A DNA stretch of 64,000 nt. It comes from Methanobacteriota archaeon (GTDB lineage Archaea; Halobacteriota; Methanosarcinia; Methanosarcinales; Methanosarcinaceae). The translations under genes were made by a program, and so were the position numbers. The number at the start of each line of letters is the position of its first letter. Within the stretch, counting starts at the first letter, position 1. Below are positions 39,156 to 47,693 of the stretch, one piece after another. The stretch is taken from NCBI GenBank assembly GCA_030054735.1, contig JASGVX010000004.1:1-64000 (forward strand). The letters run 5' to 3'. The notes under the pieces are model-generated. The model saw only the letters and a program-made list of their open reading frames with translations, did not search any database and was not told where the DNA came from.

Positions 39156-40020
39156 ATGAAAAACCGGGAAATCTATGCTGAAATGCGCTGTATCCCGCCA
39201 GTGGTCTTGCGCGCTGACGGTAGGAGTTTCAGAAATACACTTTCGGGACAGTGTTTTGAAAAACCATACGATAAAATCTTCGCCAGAGCAATGGCGGATA
39301 CTGCTGAATTTTTCATAAAAAAAGCGGTTTAAGCCCTCTTTTTACTTATACTTTTTCAGATGAAACGCATATGAAATTCTTCGAATAACAGGCACAAAGA
39401 AATGAAAGTACCTGGAAGCACTTTCATGCTAAACGCATATGAAATTCTTCAAATAACAGGCACAAAGAAATGAAAGTACCTGGAAGCACTTTCATGCTGA
39501 ATCAGTTTTCTTTTTCTAAACTCCCATTTGACGGAAGGGTAGAAAAAATTGATTCTGTCGTGGCAAGTTTTCTTGGAAGCGCTCTTACAATAAAACTGCG
39601 GCTAGAGGCACCCATAGCTTTTGATTCCAGACTGATAGCTCTTCAGAAAGAGGAAATTTCTGAGTATTTTCACTGGAGGCAACTGGAAGCCTGGAGAAAC
39701 TTTATCGCGTCCTGGGGATATTATGCCCTCAGAAACGAAGGCGCGGAGAAAGATGAAGCTGCAAAATATCTGAAAGGAAAAAAGAATGGGAAATTCATGA
39801 GATGCTTTTTGAGAAAGGAATAAATCTTGCGGCACTTCCTGCCTGGCAAAGGAGAGGAATTGTAATCTCTAAAAAAGAGTATGGTATATCAGGTTTTAAT
39901 CCGATATCTGGTAAAGAAGTAAAAGCTATGCGAAGGAAAATAATCCAGAGCTGGGAAATTCCAAAATTCAAATCCGAAGAAGGAATAGAATTTTTAGAGA
40001 AACTTATTAATACAAATTAA
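39156..40020 (+). pseudogene. thg1: tRNA-His guanylyltransferase (Thg1), interrupted
   Basis: Homology to Thg1 runs through the whole stretch but in pieces. Piece 1 (from ATG 39156) has CIPPVVLRADGRSF and the frame shifts at a run of seven A near 39316-39322; the next frame gives SGLSPLFTYTFSDE. Then two tandem 68-bp repeats (39363-39498) interrupt the gene. Piece 2 reads LPFDGRVEKIDSVV to YALRNEG, shifts at a six-A run near 39777-39782, and ends LAALPAWQRRGIVIS through FLEKLI. The catalytic carboxylate region survives as text, but no continuous protein can be made. Thg1 adds or edits 5' nucleotides of tRNA. Confidence 0.88.
39363..39498 (+). repeat. Tandem pair of 68-bp hairpin repeats (family 3) inside thg1
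   Basis: Two head-to-tail copies, 39363-39430 and 39431-39498, differing by a single base (CTTCG versus CTTCA in the first quarter). They are inserted in thg1 at the codons after SDE; GAA is present at both edges and could be a short target duplication. The second copy supplies an ATG that makes a new frame of 117 codons look like a separate gene. Confidence 0.9.
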
Positions 40021-40058
40021 GTTTTTCAGAATAAGAAAATAAAAGGAATGTAGATCCA

Positions 40059-41012
40059 ATGGACAGACTTGAGCTTATAAAAAGAAATGTTCAGGAAATT
40101 GTAACTGAAGAAGAATTGGAAGAACTACTTAATAAAAAAGAATCACCCCGTGCTTATGTAGGGTATGAGCCAAGTGGAAAAATCCACATGGGCCATGTCC
40201 TTACCGTAAACAAGTTAATGGATTTGCAAAAATCAGGGTTCAAAATCACTGTCCTGCTCGCAGATGTACACGCTTATCTGAACAAGAAAGGCACTCTGGA
40301 AGAAGTCAAGAAAATTGCAGACTACAACAGGCGCTGTTTTATCGCTCTTGGGCTTGATGCAGAACAAACAGATTTCGTTTATGGCTCAGACTTCCAGCTG
40401 GGAGCCGAGTACATGTTAAATGTACTCAAACTCTCAAGAGCAGTTACCCTTAACAGGGCAAGGAGGAGTATGGACGAAGTAGGGCGTGCAATGGATGACC
40501 CGACAGTTTCCCAGATGGTTTATCCCCTGATGCAGGCTATTGACATTGCCATGCTCGAAGTGGATGTGGCGGTAGGAGGAATTGACCAGAGAAAAATCCA
40601 CATGCTTGCCCGCGATAACTTAAAAAGCCTCGGTTTTGAAGTACCCATATGTATCCACACTCCTATCCTCCTTGGTCTTGATGGAACCAAGATGGCTTCT
40701 TCAAAGGAAAATTATATTTCAGTAGATGATACGGAAGAGGAGATCAACAAGAAGTTTAAAAAAGCGTTCTGTAAGATTGGAGACATAGAAGAAAACCCGA
40801 TTCTTGCTCTTTTCCGTTATCATATCTTCCCAAGATATGAGGCCATCGTTATTGAAAGACCTGAGAAATTCGGTGGAAACATTACGTACCACAGTTATAC
40901 TGAGATGGAAAGCGACTTCATAGAAGAAAAAGTCCACCCAATGGACCTTAAGAATTCAGCTGCAAAATATATAAATGAAATTCTGGACCCTGTCCGGAAA
41001 GTTCTTCTTTAA
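40059..41012 (+). CDS. tyrS: Tyrosyl-tRNA synthetase
   Basis: A 317-residue class I synthetase of the compact archaeal type, which lacks the bacterial C-terminal anticodon domain. The HIGH-type motif is HMGH at 43-46 (SGKIHMGHVLTV) and the KMSKS-type motif is KMASS near 211-215. Tyrosine-binding residues are in YVGYEPSG and the QAIDIAMLEVDVAVGGIDQ stretch. AAGGAATG lies upstream of the ATG. A terminator follows. Confidence 0.96.
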   Translation: MDRLELIKRNVQEIVTEEELEELLNKKESPRAYVGYEPSGKIHMGHVLTVNKLMDLQKSGFKITVLLADVHAYLNKKGTLEEVKKIADYNRRCFIALGLDAEQTDFVYGSDFQLGAEYMLNVLKLSRAVTLNRARRSMDEVGRAMDDPTVSQMVYPLMQAIDIAMLEVDVAVGGIDQRKIHMLARDNLKSLGFEVPICIHTPILLGLDGTKMASSKENYISVDDTEEEINKKFKKAFCKIGDIEENPILALFRYHIFPRYEAIVIERPEKFGGNITYHSYTEMESDFIEEKVHPMDLKNSAAKYINEILDPVRKVLL

Positions 41013-41018
41013 ATTCAT

Positions 41019-41046
41019 GAGGAGTAACCCCCCTCTATTTTTTTTT
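41019..41046 (+). terminator. Terminator after tyrS
   Basis: GAGG at 41019 can pair with CCTC at 41032-41035, followed by TA and a run of nine T at 41038-41046, directly after the tyrS stop. Confidence 0.6.
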
Positions 41047-41186
41047 GAAATTCTGGGGTAAAGGCATATTCTTGAAGGGGAAGGAGAAAGCCGCAAAAGA
41101 GTGCCTGAAGATCTTTGATAAAATGTTATATATCTATACTGCATAGAATATTTGAAAAGTTAGCTCGTAATTCCAGGGTGCTTTTT

Positions 41187-42359
41187 ATGAAATATATTTA
41201 CCAGGACTCTACGGAACTGCCTGTACAGAGGGATTTCATTGAGGATCTAAAAGCATTCATAGATATAACTGCTAGGGTAATTCCTCTGGAAAATTCTATC
41301 ATAGAACTAAAGTGTAAAAACAAAGAAGAGCTCCATAAATTAAACAAAAGAATTATGGGAATGAACCTTTTTGAGGAAAAACTCGGCATGCTGGTCAAGA
41401 AATTAGAAAAAGACATAGGCACCGAGGATTTGGCATCCTGCGCTGATGCAATCCTGAGCGTTTGCAGTGAAAATCTTGGAAAAAAGCGTGAAATTCTCGA
41501 TATTGAATCCAGAAAAGCCGAAAGTAGAGCCGCTCAGGAGTACCAAAAAATAGAGATCAAGGTCCTTGAGGCCCTCACACCTTTTTTGATCTCGGGGATA
41601 TATGGAGCAGAAAAAAGGTTTGAGCTTTCCAGCAGTTTGAACGAAATTTCAGGGGTAATGGAAGGTTCGATTTCAGGCGTTCAGTACTATTATAGGCTCT
41701 GGTTTGCAGAAGAGCCTCTAACAGTAGACAGACTTATTGGAAACTTTAGCCTTCCTGGCTGGACAAAAGCAGGAATTCTGCGAAAAGAAGAGAAAATAAA
41801 AATGCAGGACCTCTCAGATTATTTAGTAACCTCTCTTGAGTACGACAGCGGAAAAAATGTTCGTATTATTCTTGAAAATAAAAAATCAAACCGGAAGTTC
41901 AGGATAGAAAGTGGAGGGCTTAAATACTTCGCATATGAAGACGAGAAAGAAATTACTGCCGACAAGGAGCTTGGAACTTACATTGACACGGTGTCTCTTG
42001 CTAAGATTCCGGAAATGGTTCAGAATTACCTCAGGACAAACATCCGAACATATTCCCTTTCAAAAATTCTTCTTGATGAAGAGGATGCGGTATCTACAAA
42101 CCAGGTTTTCGACTGTCTGAAAGTAGTTGCCGAACAATACGGCGTGATCGTTAATGAGTGCCTGGCAAAAGGGAATAGTAAAGAAGAAATTACTATCAAA
42201 ATGGAAGAGGCCGACGGAACAAGAACCGAGAAATATATTTCTAAAGCTGAAATGTACGCACAGCTTTCAGATATCGGCAGCGAAGGCGTTGAAATTGCAG
42301 AAATACTCGGCATGAACAGCAGAACCCAAATTAAGGACAGAAAATACCTGATTGCCTAA
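41187..42359 (+). CDS. Methanosarcina protein of unknown function
   Basis: From ATG 41187 (MKYIYQDSTELPVQRDF), behind CAGGGTG, the protein has 390 residues; an open stretch of 24 codons upstream is not part of it. It has coiled-coil content from about 30-130 (LKAFIDITARVIPLENSII and following), a middle domain without clear motifs, and a C-terminal domain ending GMNSRTQIKDRKYL. I do not recognise any family. Its neighbours are tyrS and a surface protein, which do not reveal the function. Confidence 0.6.
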   Translation: MKYIYQDSTELPVQRDFIEDLKAFIDITARVIPLENSIIELKCKNKEELHKLNKRIMGMNLFEEKLGMLVKKLEKDIGTEDLASCADAILSVCSENLGKKREILDIESRKAESRAAQEYQKIEIKVLEALTPFLISGIYGAEKRFELSSSLNEISGVMEGSISGVQYYYRLWFAEEPLTVDRLIGNFSLPGWTKAGILRKEEKIKMQDLSDYLVTSLEYDSGKNVRIILENKKSNRKFRIESGGLKYFAYEDEKEITADKELGTYIDTVSLAKIPEMVQNYLRTNIRTYSLSKILLDEEDAVSTNQVFDCLKVVAEQYGVIVNECLAKGNSKEEITIKMEEADGTRTEKYISKAEMYAQLSDIGSEGVEIAEILGMNSRTQIKDRKYLIA

Positions 42360-42816
42360 CTTTTTAATCTCTTTAAGCAATATTTTTTAAATATTACTTT
42401 TAATATTCATGTGATGTATTTCTTTATCACATTTCTTTATATATCATTTATTTGAAGCTCTTTTCTTTTTTTCACCCTTAAAGCTACTAGAAAAGCAGAA
42501 TAAATGTTTTGCTGAACATAGTAAGCATAAAGGAGAATTTTACTGATAATGAGAAAATATTTTTAATAGTTGGCCATCTGCTGAGCAACGAATCGGGGAA
42601 AATAATTGAGAGTGTAGAGCCTTAAATATAAAGCAGGAGAAGTAATGTATCGTAAGAAGTAACCTTTGTGCAGGCTACAAATCTTTTGGAGAGAAAGTTT
42701 AGAAAGCTTATTCGAGATAAATCAGAAACTAAATTTCGGTGAACTATATAGCTACCTGTTAATAAGATACTGATCTACCAATCTCTAGTGTAGATGTGGG
42801 GGGAGAGGCTGATAAA
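42360..42816. promoter_or_regulatory. Promoter region of the CARDB surface protein
   Basis: A CTATATAGC at 42744-42752 lies about 65 bases before the ATG and may be the TATA box. A GGGGGGAGAGG ribosome site follows. The rest is AT-rich and empty. Confidence 0.45.
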
Positions 42817-44748
42817 ATGAGAGTGAATTTTTTTCGTTCTTTACTTAGTGTTTTGATAATAACACTTATAATTCCTGGAATTGTTCCTATTACGATTGCT
42901 GCAGATGAGAATACATCTCTCGAAGGTAATGGAAATTCAAGTATTTTGCTTCCTGACCTGGTAATATCCAGTCTTGATTATTCTGAGAATCCCAGCACCT
43001 TTGAGATTCAGAATATATACATAAGTGTAATGAACCAGGGAACAGCTCCTTCAGATAGAGCAAAACTGGTGCTCTATATTGACGGCATTTATGCTAGAGA
43101 ATGGAATGTGCCCAAATTATCAGAGGGAGAAAGTGACTATATGTCATATACCTGGATTCCAATATTTGAAGGATCTGTAGAAATAAAAGCTGTGGTTGAT
43201 AAAGATAATTTGATTAGCGAGAGCGATGAAACAAACAACGAAAAAATCGTCACCGCAACAGTAGCAGAAGATTTCCTTCCTGACTTGATAATTGAAGACA
43301 TTGTGCCTGAGTCTCAGGGCGAAGTAGGAAAGCCACTGACCCTCATCCTGAAAGTAAAGAACCAGGGAACAGCTGCCTCTGAAGAAGTTAAAGCAAAATA
43401 TTATATTAACGGAACAGCCCCCGCTCAGAATGAGATTAATATTTCAGCCCTTTCGGCAGGAACAGGAAGAGATGTTGCCTTTTCTCTAATCCCTGACAGA
43501 GAGGGGAAAATGGAAGTAAAAGTGCTTATTGACTCTGGAACTTCCGTTTACGAAAGTAATGAGGACAACAATCAATTCACAAAAATCATAGATGTAAAAA
43601 CCATACTTCCGGACCTTATAATTGAATCATTTTCTTTAAACCCTCAAGCCCCCATGATAGGAAATAACGTTACTTTTACAGTATCGATAAAGAATAAAGG
43701 GTTCAGAGATTCAGAGAGCAGCGAATTAAAGTATTATATCAATGGAAACAATACGACTTACAGCAACACGGTATCGGTACCTGCAATTGCTGCGGGGGGA
43801 AGCGCAATAAGTACTTTTTACTGGGTTCCTGAAAAAGAAGGAAACTTAAATTTAAAGTTTGTGGCAGATGCCGGAAATCTTATACGTGAAGATGACGAGA
43901 CAAACAATGAACACATTGGGACTTTCAGTGTTTCCAAACAACCTGTTTCCAACAGTGGAACGAATTCTGACCCCAGTTCAGGCAGTGGAGCAAATACTGG
44001 TGCCACCTCCAGCAGTAGTAAAAGTAGCAGCAGTAAAAGCAGCAGCATGGGAAGTGGAGTTTCCAAAGAACCAGCCAGGAATGTAGAAGTTAAAGAACTG
44101 GATACAAGAAACATCATAAGCGGTTACCATGTAAAATATGATTTTGCAAGAAATGCCACATGCGTCACATATACCGAATTTGATGCAACGAAGACATTTA
44201 AGAAAACGACAGCTACTGTGGAAGTTCTTAAAGGAAAATCCATTTTTGTTAAGAAGAATCCGCCCGGCAGGATATACAAACAGTTAAACATCTGGATAGG
44301 GGATAAAGGGGCAGGGCTTCCGGATTCCCATATGAACGCCTATACAGGGTTCAAAGTAGATAAGGAATGGATAAAAAACAACAGTGTTAATGAATCCAAT
44401 ATAACCCTTCTATGGTACGATAGTAAATGGAAGCCGCTGAGAACCGAAAAAACAGACGAAGATGATGACTACTCATATTTCAGGGCAGAAACGCCCAGTT
44501 ATTCTTGCTTTGCAATAAGTGAATATACAGGAGAAGAGAGAATTGTAGAGGAGTCCAGCGACGAAAGGGGAATACAGGAAACCCTGAGAAGCTGGGAAGG
44601 TGAAGGAAAGGCAATCCTGAACAGCAGTGCGGAAAGAGAAGCTGGTGTAATAAAGAAACCTATGGGAAAAGCAAAGATACTTCTTGCTATTTCTCTGCCT
44701 CTGTTCATGATTCTTGTAGAGTATTTTATCCTGAAGAAAAAGATTTGA
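42817..44748 (+). CDS. CARDB and PGF-pre-PGF surface protein
   Basis: A 643-residue exported protein (from ATG 42817; a GTG seven codons upstream overlaps the ribosome site). A signal peptide covers 1-29. Three CARDB-type Ig-like repeats follow, each opening with LPDLxI (about 45, 155 and 265) and ending with ETNNE or EDNNQ acidic turns. A Ser/Gly stalk (about 380-410) leads to a PGF-pre-PGF domain (about 420-570, with ISGYHVKYDFARNATCVTYT and ITLLWYDSKWKPL), then a C-terminal helix (about 620-640) and KKKI. It is a typical Methanosarcina cell-envelope adhesion or binding protein. Confidence 0.85.
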   Translation: MRVNFFRSLLSVLIITLIIPGIVPITIAADENTSLEGNGNSSILLPDLVISSLDYSENPSTFEIQNIYISVMNQGTAPSDRAKLVLYIDGIYAREWNVPKLSEGESDYMSYTWIPIFEGSVEIKAVVDKDNLISESDETNNEKIVTATVAEDFLPDLIIEDIVPESQGEVGKPLTLILKVKNQGTAASEEVKAKYYINGTAPAQNEINISALSAGTGRDVAFSLIPDREGKMEVKVLIDSGTSVYESNEDNNQFTKIIDVKTILPDLIIESFSLNPQAPMIGNNVTFTVSIKNKGFRDSESSELKYYINGNNTTYSNTVSVPAIAAGGSAISTFYWVPEKEGNLNLKFVADAGNLIREDDETNNEHIGTFSVSKQPVSNSGTNSDPSSGSGANTGATSSSSKSSSSKSSSMGSGVSKEPARNVEVKELDTRNIISGYHVKYDFARNATCVTYTEFDATKTFKKTTATVEVLKGKSIFVKKNPPGRIYKQLNIWIGDKGAGLPDSHMNAYTGFKVDKEWIKNNSVNESNITLLWYDSKWKPLRTEKTDEDDDYSYFRAETPSYSCFAISEYTGEERIVEESSDERGIQETLRSWEGEGKAILNSSAEREAGVIKKPMGKAKILLAISLPLFMILVEYFILKKKI

Positions 44749-44775
44749 AAAAGATTTGTAACTATTCAACCTATT

Positions 44776-44892
44776 TAGGACTTACGCAGTTGAATTGAAA
44801 ACCACGAGCGGAAGTGACTTAACTGTATAAACTCAAATAATGTTGACGAGCCCGCATGTATCTGATTTTACATTTCAAGTGCGTAAGTCCTA
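44776..44892. mobile_element. 117-bp inverted-repeat element (family 1, copy 3)
   Basis: Ends TAGGACTTACGCAGTTGAA and TTCAAGTGCGTAAGTCCTA; inner text nearly identical to copy 1. The five bases CTATT occur on both sides and could be a target duplication. It separates the preceding gene from an orphan C-terminal fragment. Confidence 0.87.
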
Positions 44893-45008
44893 CTATTAAT
44901 AATAAAGAAGAGATTGCTGCTAATGAGACGACCAGTAAGATGCCTGGCTTTACTTCAATAATGCTTATCCTGGGGCTTTTATCGCTGCTGATACTCAAGC
45001 GTTCATAA
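44893..45008 (+). pseudogene. Orphan PGF-type C-terminal membrane anchor
   Basis: A 38-codon frame with the layout of a sorting tail: NETTSKMPGFT, a hydrophobic helix with LILGLLSLLIL, and a basic end KRS. It begins at the end of the 117-bp element, so the body of the parent surface protein is missing. The likely parent is a Methanosarcina envelope protein anchored by archaeosortase-type processing. No ribosome site or start is present. Confidence 0.5.
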
Positions 45009-45075
45009 CTTTTCAGGCTCTTTTTGCCAATTTCTTTAAATTTTTCGGGCTTTTTTCTTCAGTATAATTTCCTTT

Positions 45076-45900
45076 TCATTCTTTTCTTCTGAAAGCTACC
45101 TTCTCTCCGCAGCATTTATGTAGTTTTTTCGTTCCTCCTGCCTCGCTGACCACGGTAAGCATTAACAGGGGATTTGTGATCCGGGTCCCCATTACGGCAG
45201 TAATGCCTCTATTGAAGAACGGGGCTGGGTAGAGAGGCGCACTTGGGCCGAGCAGGACAACTTCCCTTGCTGAACCCCGGAATGAAAGAAGTTCGTCAAA
45301 AGTCCGGTTGGCGAGGGTACTTGCACTGAGGATAATCACATCCGATTCAGGGAGGATTTCTCTGGCATTTTCAGAATCTAGAGTCCTTGTTTTCGGAGCT
45401 TCGATTTCACGTTTCTCAAGGACTGTGAGTTTATCACTTATTTTCAGGATTTTCGGGATGAGAGGTCCAAAATAACCTACCATTGCAACTCTGTCTTCAG
45501 GTTTTATAAGGTCAAGAATGTCTATGTCTGAAACAGGGAAGTTTTCAGGTTTCAGGTCGCTGAGCATATGGGAAAGCGCATTTGCACTTGCAACTCCAAC
45601 TGCAGCTTCAAGCGGGTTTTCCGACATGGCAAGTTCAAGCAATTTATCCGCAGTTTTACCTTTCAGAGAGCCCGCAAAACCGAGGGCAGAGCAGCTCGAA
45701 AACTCATAAAGAGGGGTACTGGCAACAGCTCCGTAGTTTTCGGAAAGCAGAACTCCTGTATAGGCGAGCCCTATCCTGACATCCTTTACTTCAATTTCTT
45801 CAAGGGCATGACCAAGATTGTTTTTGAGTGCATTTACGAGGGCGGGCATGATACCATTTTCTTCTTTCCCGGCCATATGCAGGTTTTTGCTTTTTGGCAT
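45076..45900 (-). CDS. DUF364 (putative heavy-metal chelation) protein
   Basis: A 274-residue protein with an N-terminal DUF4213 part (GLAYTGVLLSENYGAVAS) and a C-terminal DUF364 Rossmann-like domain (VAMVGYFGPLIPKI, then VIILSASTLANRTFDELL, then LLGPSAPLYPAPFF). The family is called putative heavy-metal chelation and is common near molybdenum/tungsten and other metal genes. ATG 45900 is used here; a longer version starts inside the 68-bp repeat that lies just upstream and was rejected. It is next to a ModD-like gene on the same strand. Confidence 0.8.
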   Translation of the reverse strand: MPKSKNLHMAGKEENGIMPALVNALKNNLGHALEEIEVKDVRIGLAYTGVLLSENYGAVASTPLYEFSSCSALGFAGSLKGKTADKLLELAMSENPLEAAVGVASANALSHMLSDLKPENFPVSDIDILDLIKPEDRVAMVGYFGPLIPKILKISDKLTVLEKREIEAPKTRTLDSENAREILPESDVIILSASTLANRTFDELLSFRGSAREVVLLGPSAPLYPAPFFNRGITAVMGTRITNPLLMLTVVSEAGGTKKLHKCCGEKVAFRRKE

Positions 45901-45916
45901 GCTTCCACCTTTTATT

Positions 45917-45983
45917 AGCATGAAAGTGCTTCCAGATACTTTCATTTTTTGTGCCTGTTATTTGAAGAATTTCATATGCGTTT
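45917..45983 (-). repeat. 68-bp hairpin repeat (family 3, copy 4)
   Basis: Same repeat, minus-strand sense, 67 bp because one A is missing. It sits about 17 bases before the DUF364 ATG, and so could add a hairpin to its transcript. It also sits directly behind the ModD-like stop. Confidence 0.85.
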
Positions 45984-45990
45984 TATCAGC

Positions 45991-46782
45991 TTAGAGCCTT
46001 TCGATCTTTGTTGTAAAGTCAAGAGGATTTGCATAATAAGGAGCGCTTATGACAATAATATCGACATGAGGAGCGTATTCAGGGATTCTGGACGCTTCTA
46101 TTCCTCCAACTGCAAGTTCAAGCTTCGGATTGAGTTTTTTAAGTTTGGGGCCGAGTTCTCGCAGTTCTTCCGGGGAAAGGTGGTCAAGGAGCATAATATC
46201 CGAGATATCTACATATTTGAATGCTTCTTCCATCGTCCTGGGCTCGATTTCTATCTTTTTCAGGGATCTGAGTTTTCCCAGCTCTCCGACAGCTTCAAGG
46301 TGGTTCTGGCTGAGCTGGATGGAGTCACTTAGTGAGTTCCTGTGAATGTCTCCACCGCCTGCCCGGACGGCTTTAAGCTCAAATACGCGGGATCCGGGAT
46401 GGGTCTTTCGGCTTGTTGCAATAATAAGGTCAGGGTTTTTCTTTCGGCCTGCGCTAACTATAGAGGCTGTTTTCGTGGCAATGGCGCACATGAGGGAGAG
46501 GAAAGTCTGGGAGACCCTCCAGAACCTGAACAGGAGTTTAATGTCTCCTTCAGCTTCTATAATTGCGTCCCCTGGCTTGAAAGTCTCTCCGTCTTTGAGG
46601 TAATTATGGACTTTCAGGCCCTTTCTTTCATAATATTCCGCTAGCTCGCCAGCGCAGGCTGAGGTTCCATTTTCTCTCGAAATAATCTTCATTTTTCCCC
46701 TGCCTTCAAGCCTGAGAAGTTCTGCACTTTCATCCTGGTAGGGGCAGTCTTCGTAAAAGTAAAGATCAAAAAGGTCTATCAT
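45991..46782 (-). CDS. ModD-like quinolinate phosphoribosyltransferase family protein
   Basis: A 263-residue protein of the NadC/QPRTase fold. It has TSRKTHPGSR and RAGGGDIHR, where NadC has TRKTTPGLR and GGGxxHR, and the C-terminal beta-barrel strands ELAVGGIEASRIP. The group is often called ModD and lies in molybdate-uptake loci of bacteria; its real substrate is unknown, and it is not the classical NadC. ATG 46782 has a GAGG site upstream. The downstream DUF364 gene supports a role linked to metal or cofactor use. Confidence 0.7.
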   Translation of the reverse strand: MIDLFDLYFYEDCPYQDESAELLRLEGRGKMKIISRENGTSACAGELAEYYERKGLKVHNYLKDGETFKPGDAIIEAEGDIKLLFRFWRVSQTFLSLMCAIATKTASIVSAGRKKNPDLIIATSRKTHPGSRVFELKAVRAGGGDIHRNSLSDSIQLSQNHLEAVGELGKLRSLKKIEIEPRTMEEAFKYVDISDIMLLDHLSPEELRELGPKLKKLNPKLELAVGGIEASRIPEYAPHVDIIVISAPYYANPLDFTTKIERL

Positions 46783-46821
46783 TTTTTGCCTCAAAAATTC
46801 CCTTCATAATATTCCTTATTT

Positions 46822-46888
46822 AGCATGAAAGTGCTTCCAGGTACTTTCATTTTTTGTGCCTGTTATTCGAAGAATTTCATATGCGTTT
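46822..46888 (-). repeat. 68-bp hairpin repeat (family 3, copy 5)
   Basis: Minus-strand sense, 67 bp, about 40 bases before the ModD-like start codon. With the copy at 45917 it brackets that gene in direct orientation. Confidence 0.85.
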
Positions 46889-46903
46889 CAGCAGTTCCTT
46901 GAC

Positions 46904-46960
46904 ATGAAATTGACTGAGGAACAAATAACAGAAATTCTGAATGGAACAGCTGGAACATAA
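46904..46960 (+). other. 18-codon orphan frame
   Basis: ATG 46904 begins MKLTEEQITEILNGTAGT and stops. It looks like the cut-off N-terminus of a protein, lying just behind a 68-bp repeat. It is too short to name and may be chance. Confidence 0.2.
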
Positions 46961-47038
46961 GGTTCCCACAATCACATTTTAGGATAACTCAGTGTCAATA
47001 AATCATCATATCTATTCAGATCTTGATTCTTCCAGTAT

Positions 47039-47569
47039 TCACAGAATCATTCCCCTCTGACCGTACCTGTTGTGGTAGACTTTTTCTTTTCTGTACCTGT
47101 CCTTAGGTCCGGGGTTCTCGGCAGGGTAGCCAAGAGGGACAAGCCCGAGGGGAAATACGTGTTCTGGCAGCCCAAAAGCTTTCCTGAAGCCATCAACTCT
47201 ATCCTTCATGGGATAAATCCCTGTCCAGACTGCTCCAAGCCCTGCATCATGAGCTGCGAGAAGGATATTCTGAATGGCTGCCGAGCAGTCCTGCACCCAG
47301 TACCCAGGCGCTTTTTCCAGACTCGTATCCCCGCAGACCAGGATTGCTAGAGGAGCTTCCCTGCACATGCCGGCATAAGGGCTGAATGTCGGGATCTCAT
47401 CGAGAAGTTTGCGGTCGTCAATTATTATAAAGACCCAGGTCTGGGCGTTGACCGCCGAGGGTGCGCTCATGGCAGCCCTGAGCAGTTCGCTAACAAGCTC
47501 TTCAGGAACTGGTCTGTCAGTATATTTTCGAATGCTTCGGCGAGTGTGGATTGCTTTAAGAGTTTCCAT
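47039..47569 (-). CDS. Nitroreductase family protein
   Basis: A 176-residue FMN-dependent nitroreductase. The FMN motif HTRRSIRKYTDRPVPEE is at the start, followed by SAPSAVNAQTWVFIII near 35-51 and GLGAVWTGIYP near 110-120. The C-terminal PLGYPAENPG is normal. Nothing fixes the natural electron acceptor. It is next to an iron-sulfur flavoprotein on the same strand, with a strong palindrome between them in its promoter. Confidence 0.9.
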   Translation of the reverse strand: METLKAIHTRRSIRKYTDRPVPEELVSELLRAAMSAPSAVNAQTWVFIIIDDRKLLDEIPTFSPYAGMCREAPLAILVCGDTSLEKAPGYWVQDCSAAIQNILLAAHDAGLGAVWTGIYPMKDRVDGFRKAFGLPEHVFPLGLVPLGYPAENPGPKDRYRKEKVYHNRYGQRGMIL

Positions 47570-47602
47570 ATTTGAGCCCCCGTTAATTCCGGAAAGATTT
47601 GA

Positions 47603-47668
47603 GCGTTGGCGCGAGTATACCCAGTTGCTTATATTATACCCTGTTGCTTATATATGATACGCCAACGC
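47603..47668. promoter_or_regulatory. Palindromic operator with direct repeats, nitroreductase promoter
   Basis: GCGTTGGCG (47603-47611) is matched by its exact reverse complement CGCCAACGC (47660-47668). Between them are two GTTGCTTATAT direct repeats (47624 and 47643). This is symmetrical in the way of a repressor site and lies 34 bases upstream of the nitroreductase start. The HxlR regulator at 48425 is a natural candidate to bind it. Confidence 0.6.
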
Positions 47669-47693
47669 AACTTTAATTTTTTTTCTATATTTT

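Noticed and set aside
39363-39498. Possible short CRISPR array
   Set aside because: The two units are adjacent without spacers, and single copies occur elsewhere at gene starts.
44749-44892. 117-bp element as a terminator of the CARDB gene
   Set aside because: It occurs with identical length in four unrelated places, so it is a mobile repeat first; any terminator effect would be secondary.
45901-45945. Longer start of the DUF364 gene (MKVSGSTFML...)
   Set aside because: These codons lie in the 68-bp repeat; the same peptide appears in front of the thg1 piece, so it is not part of the protein.
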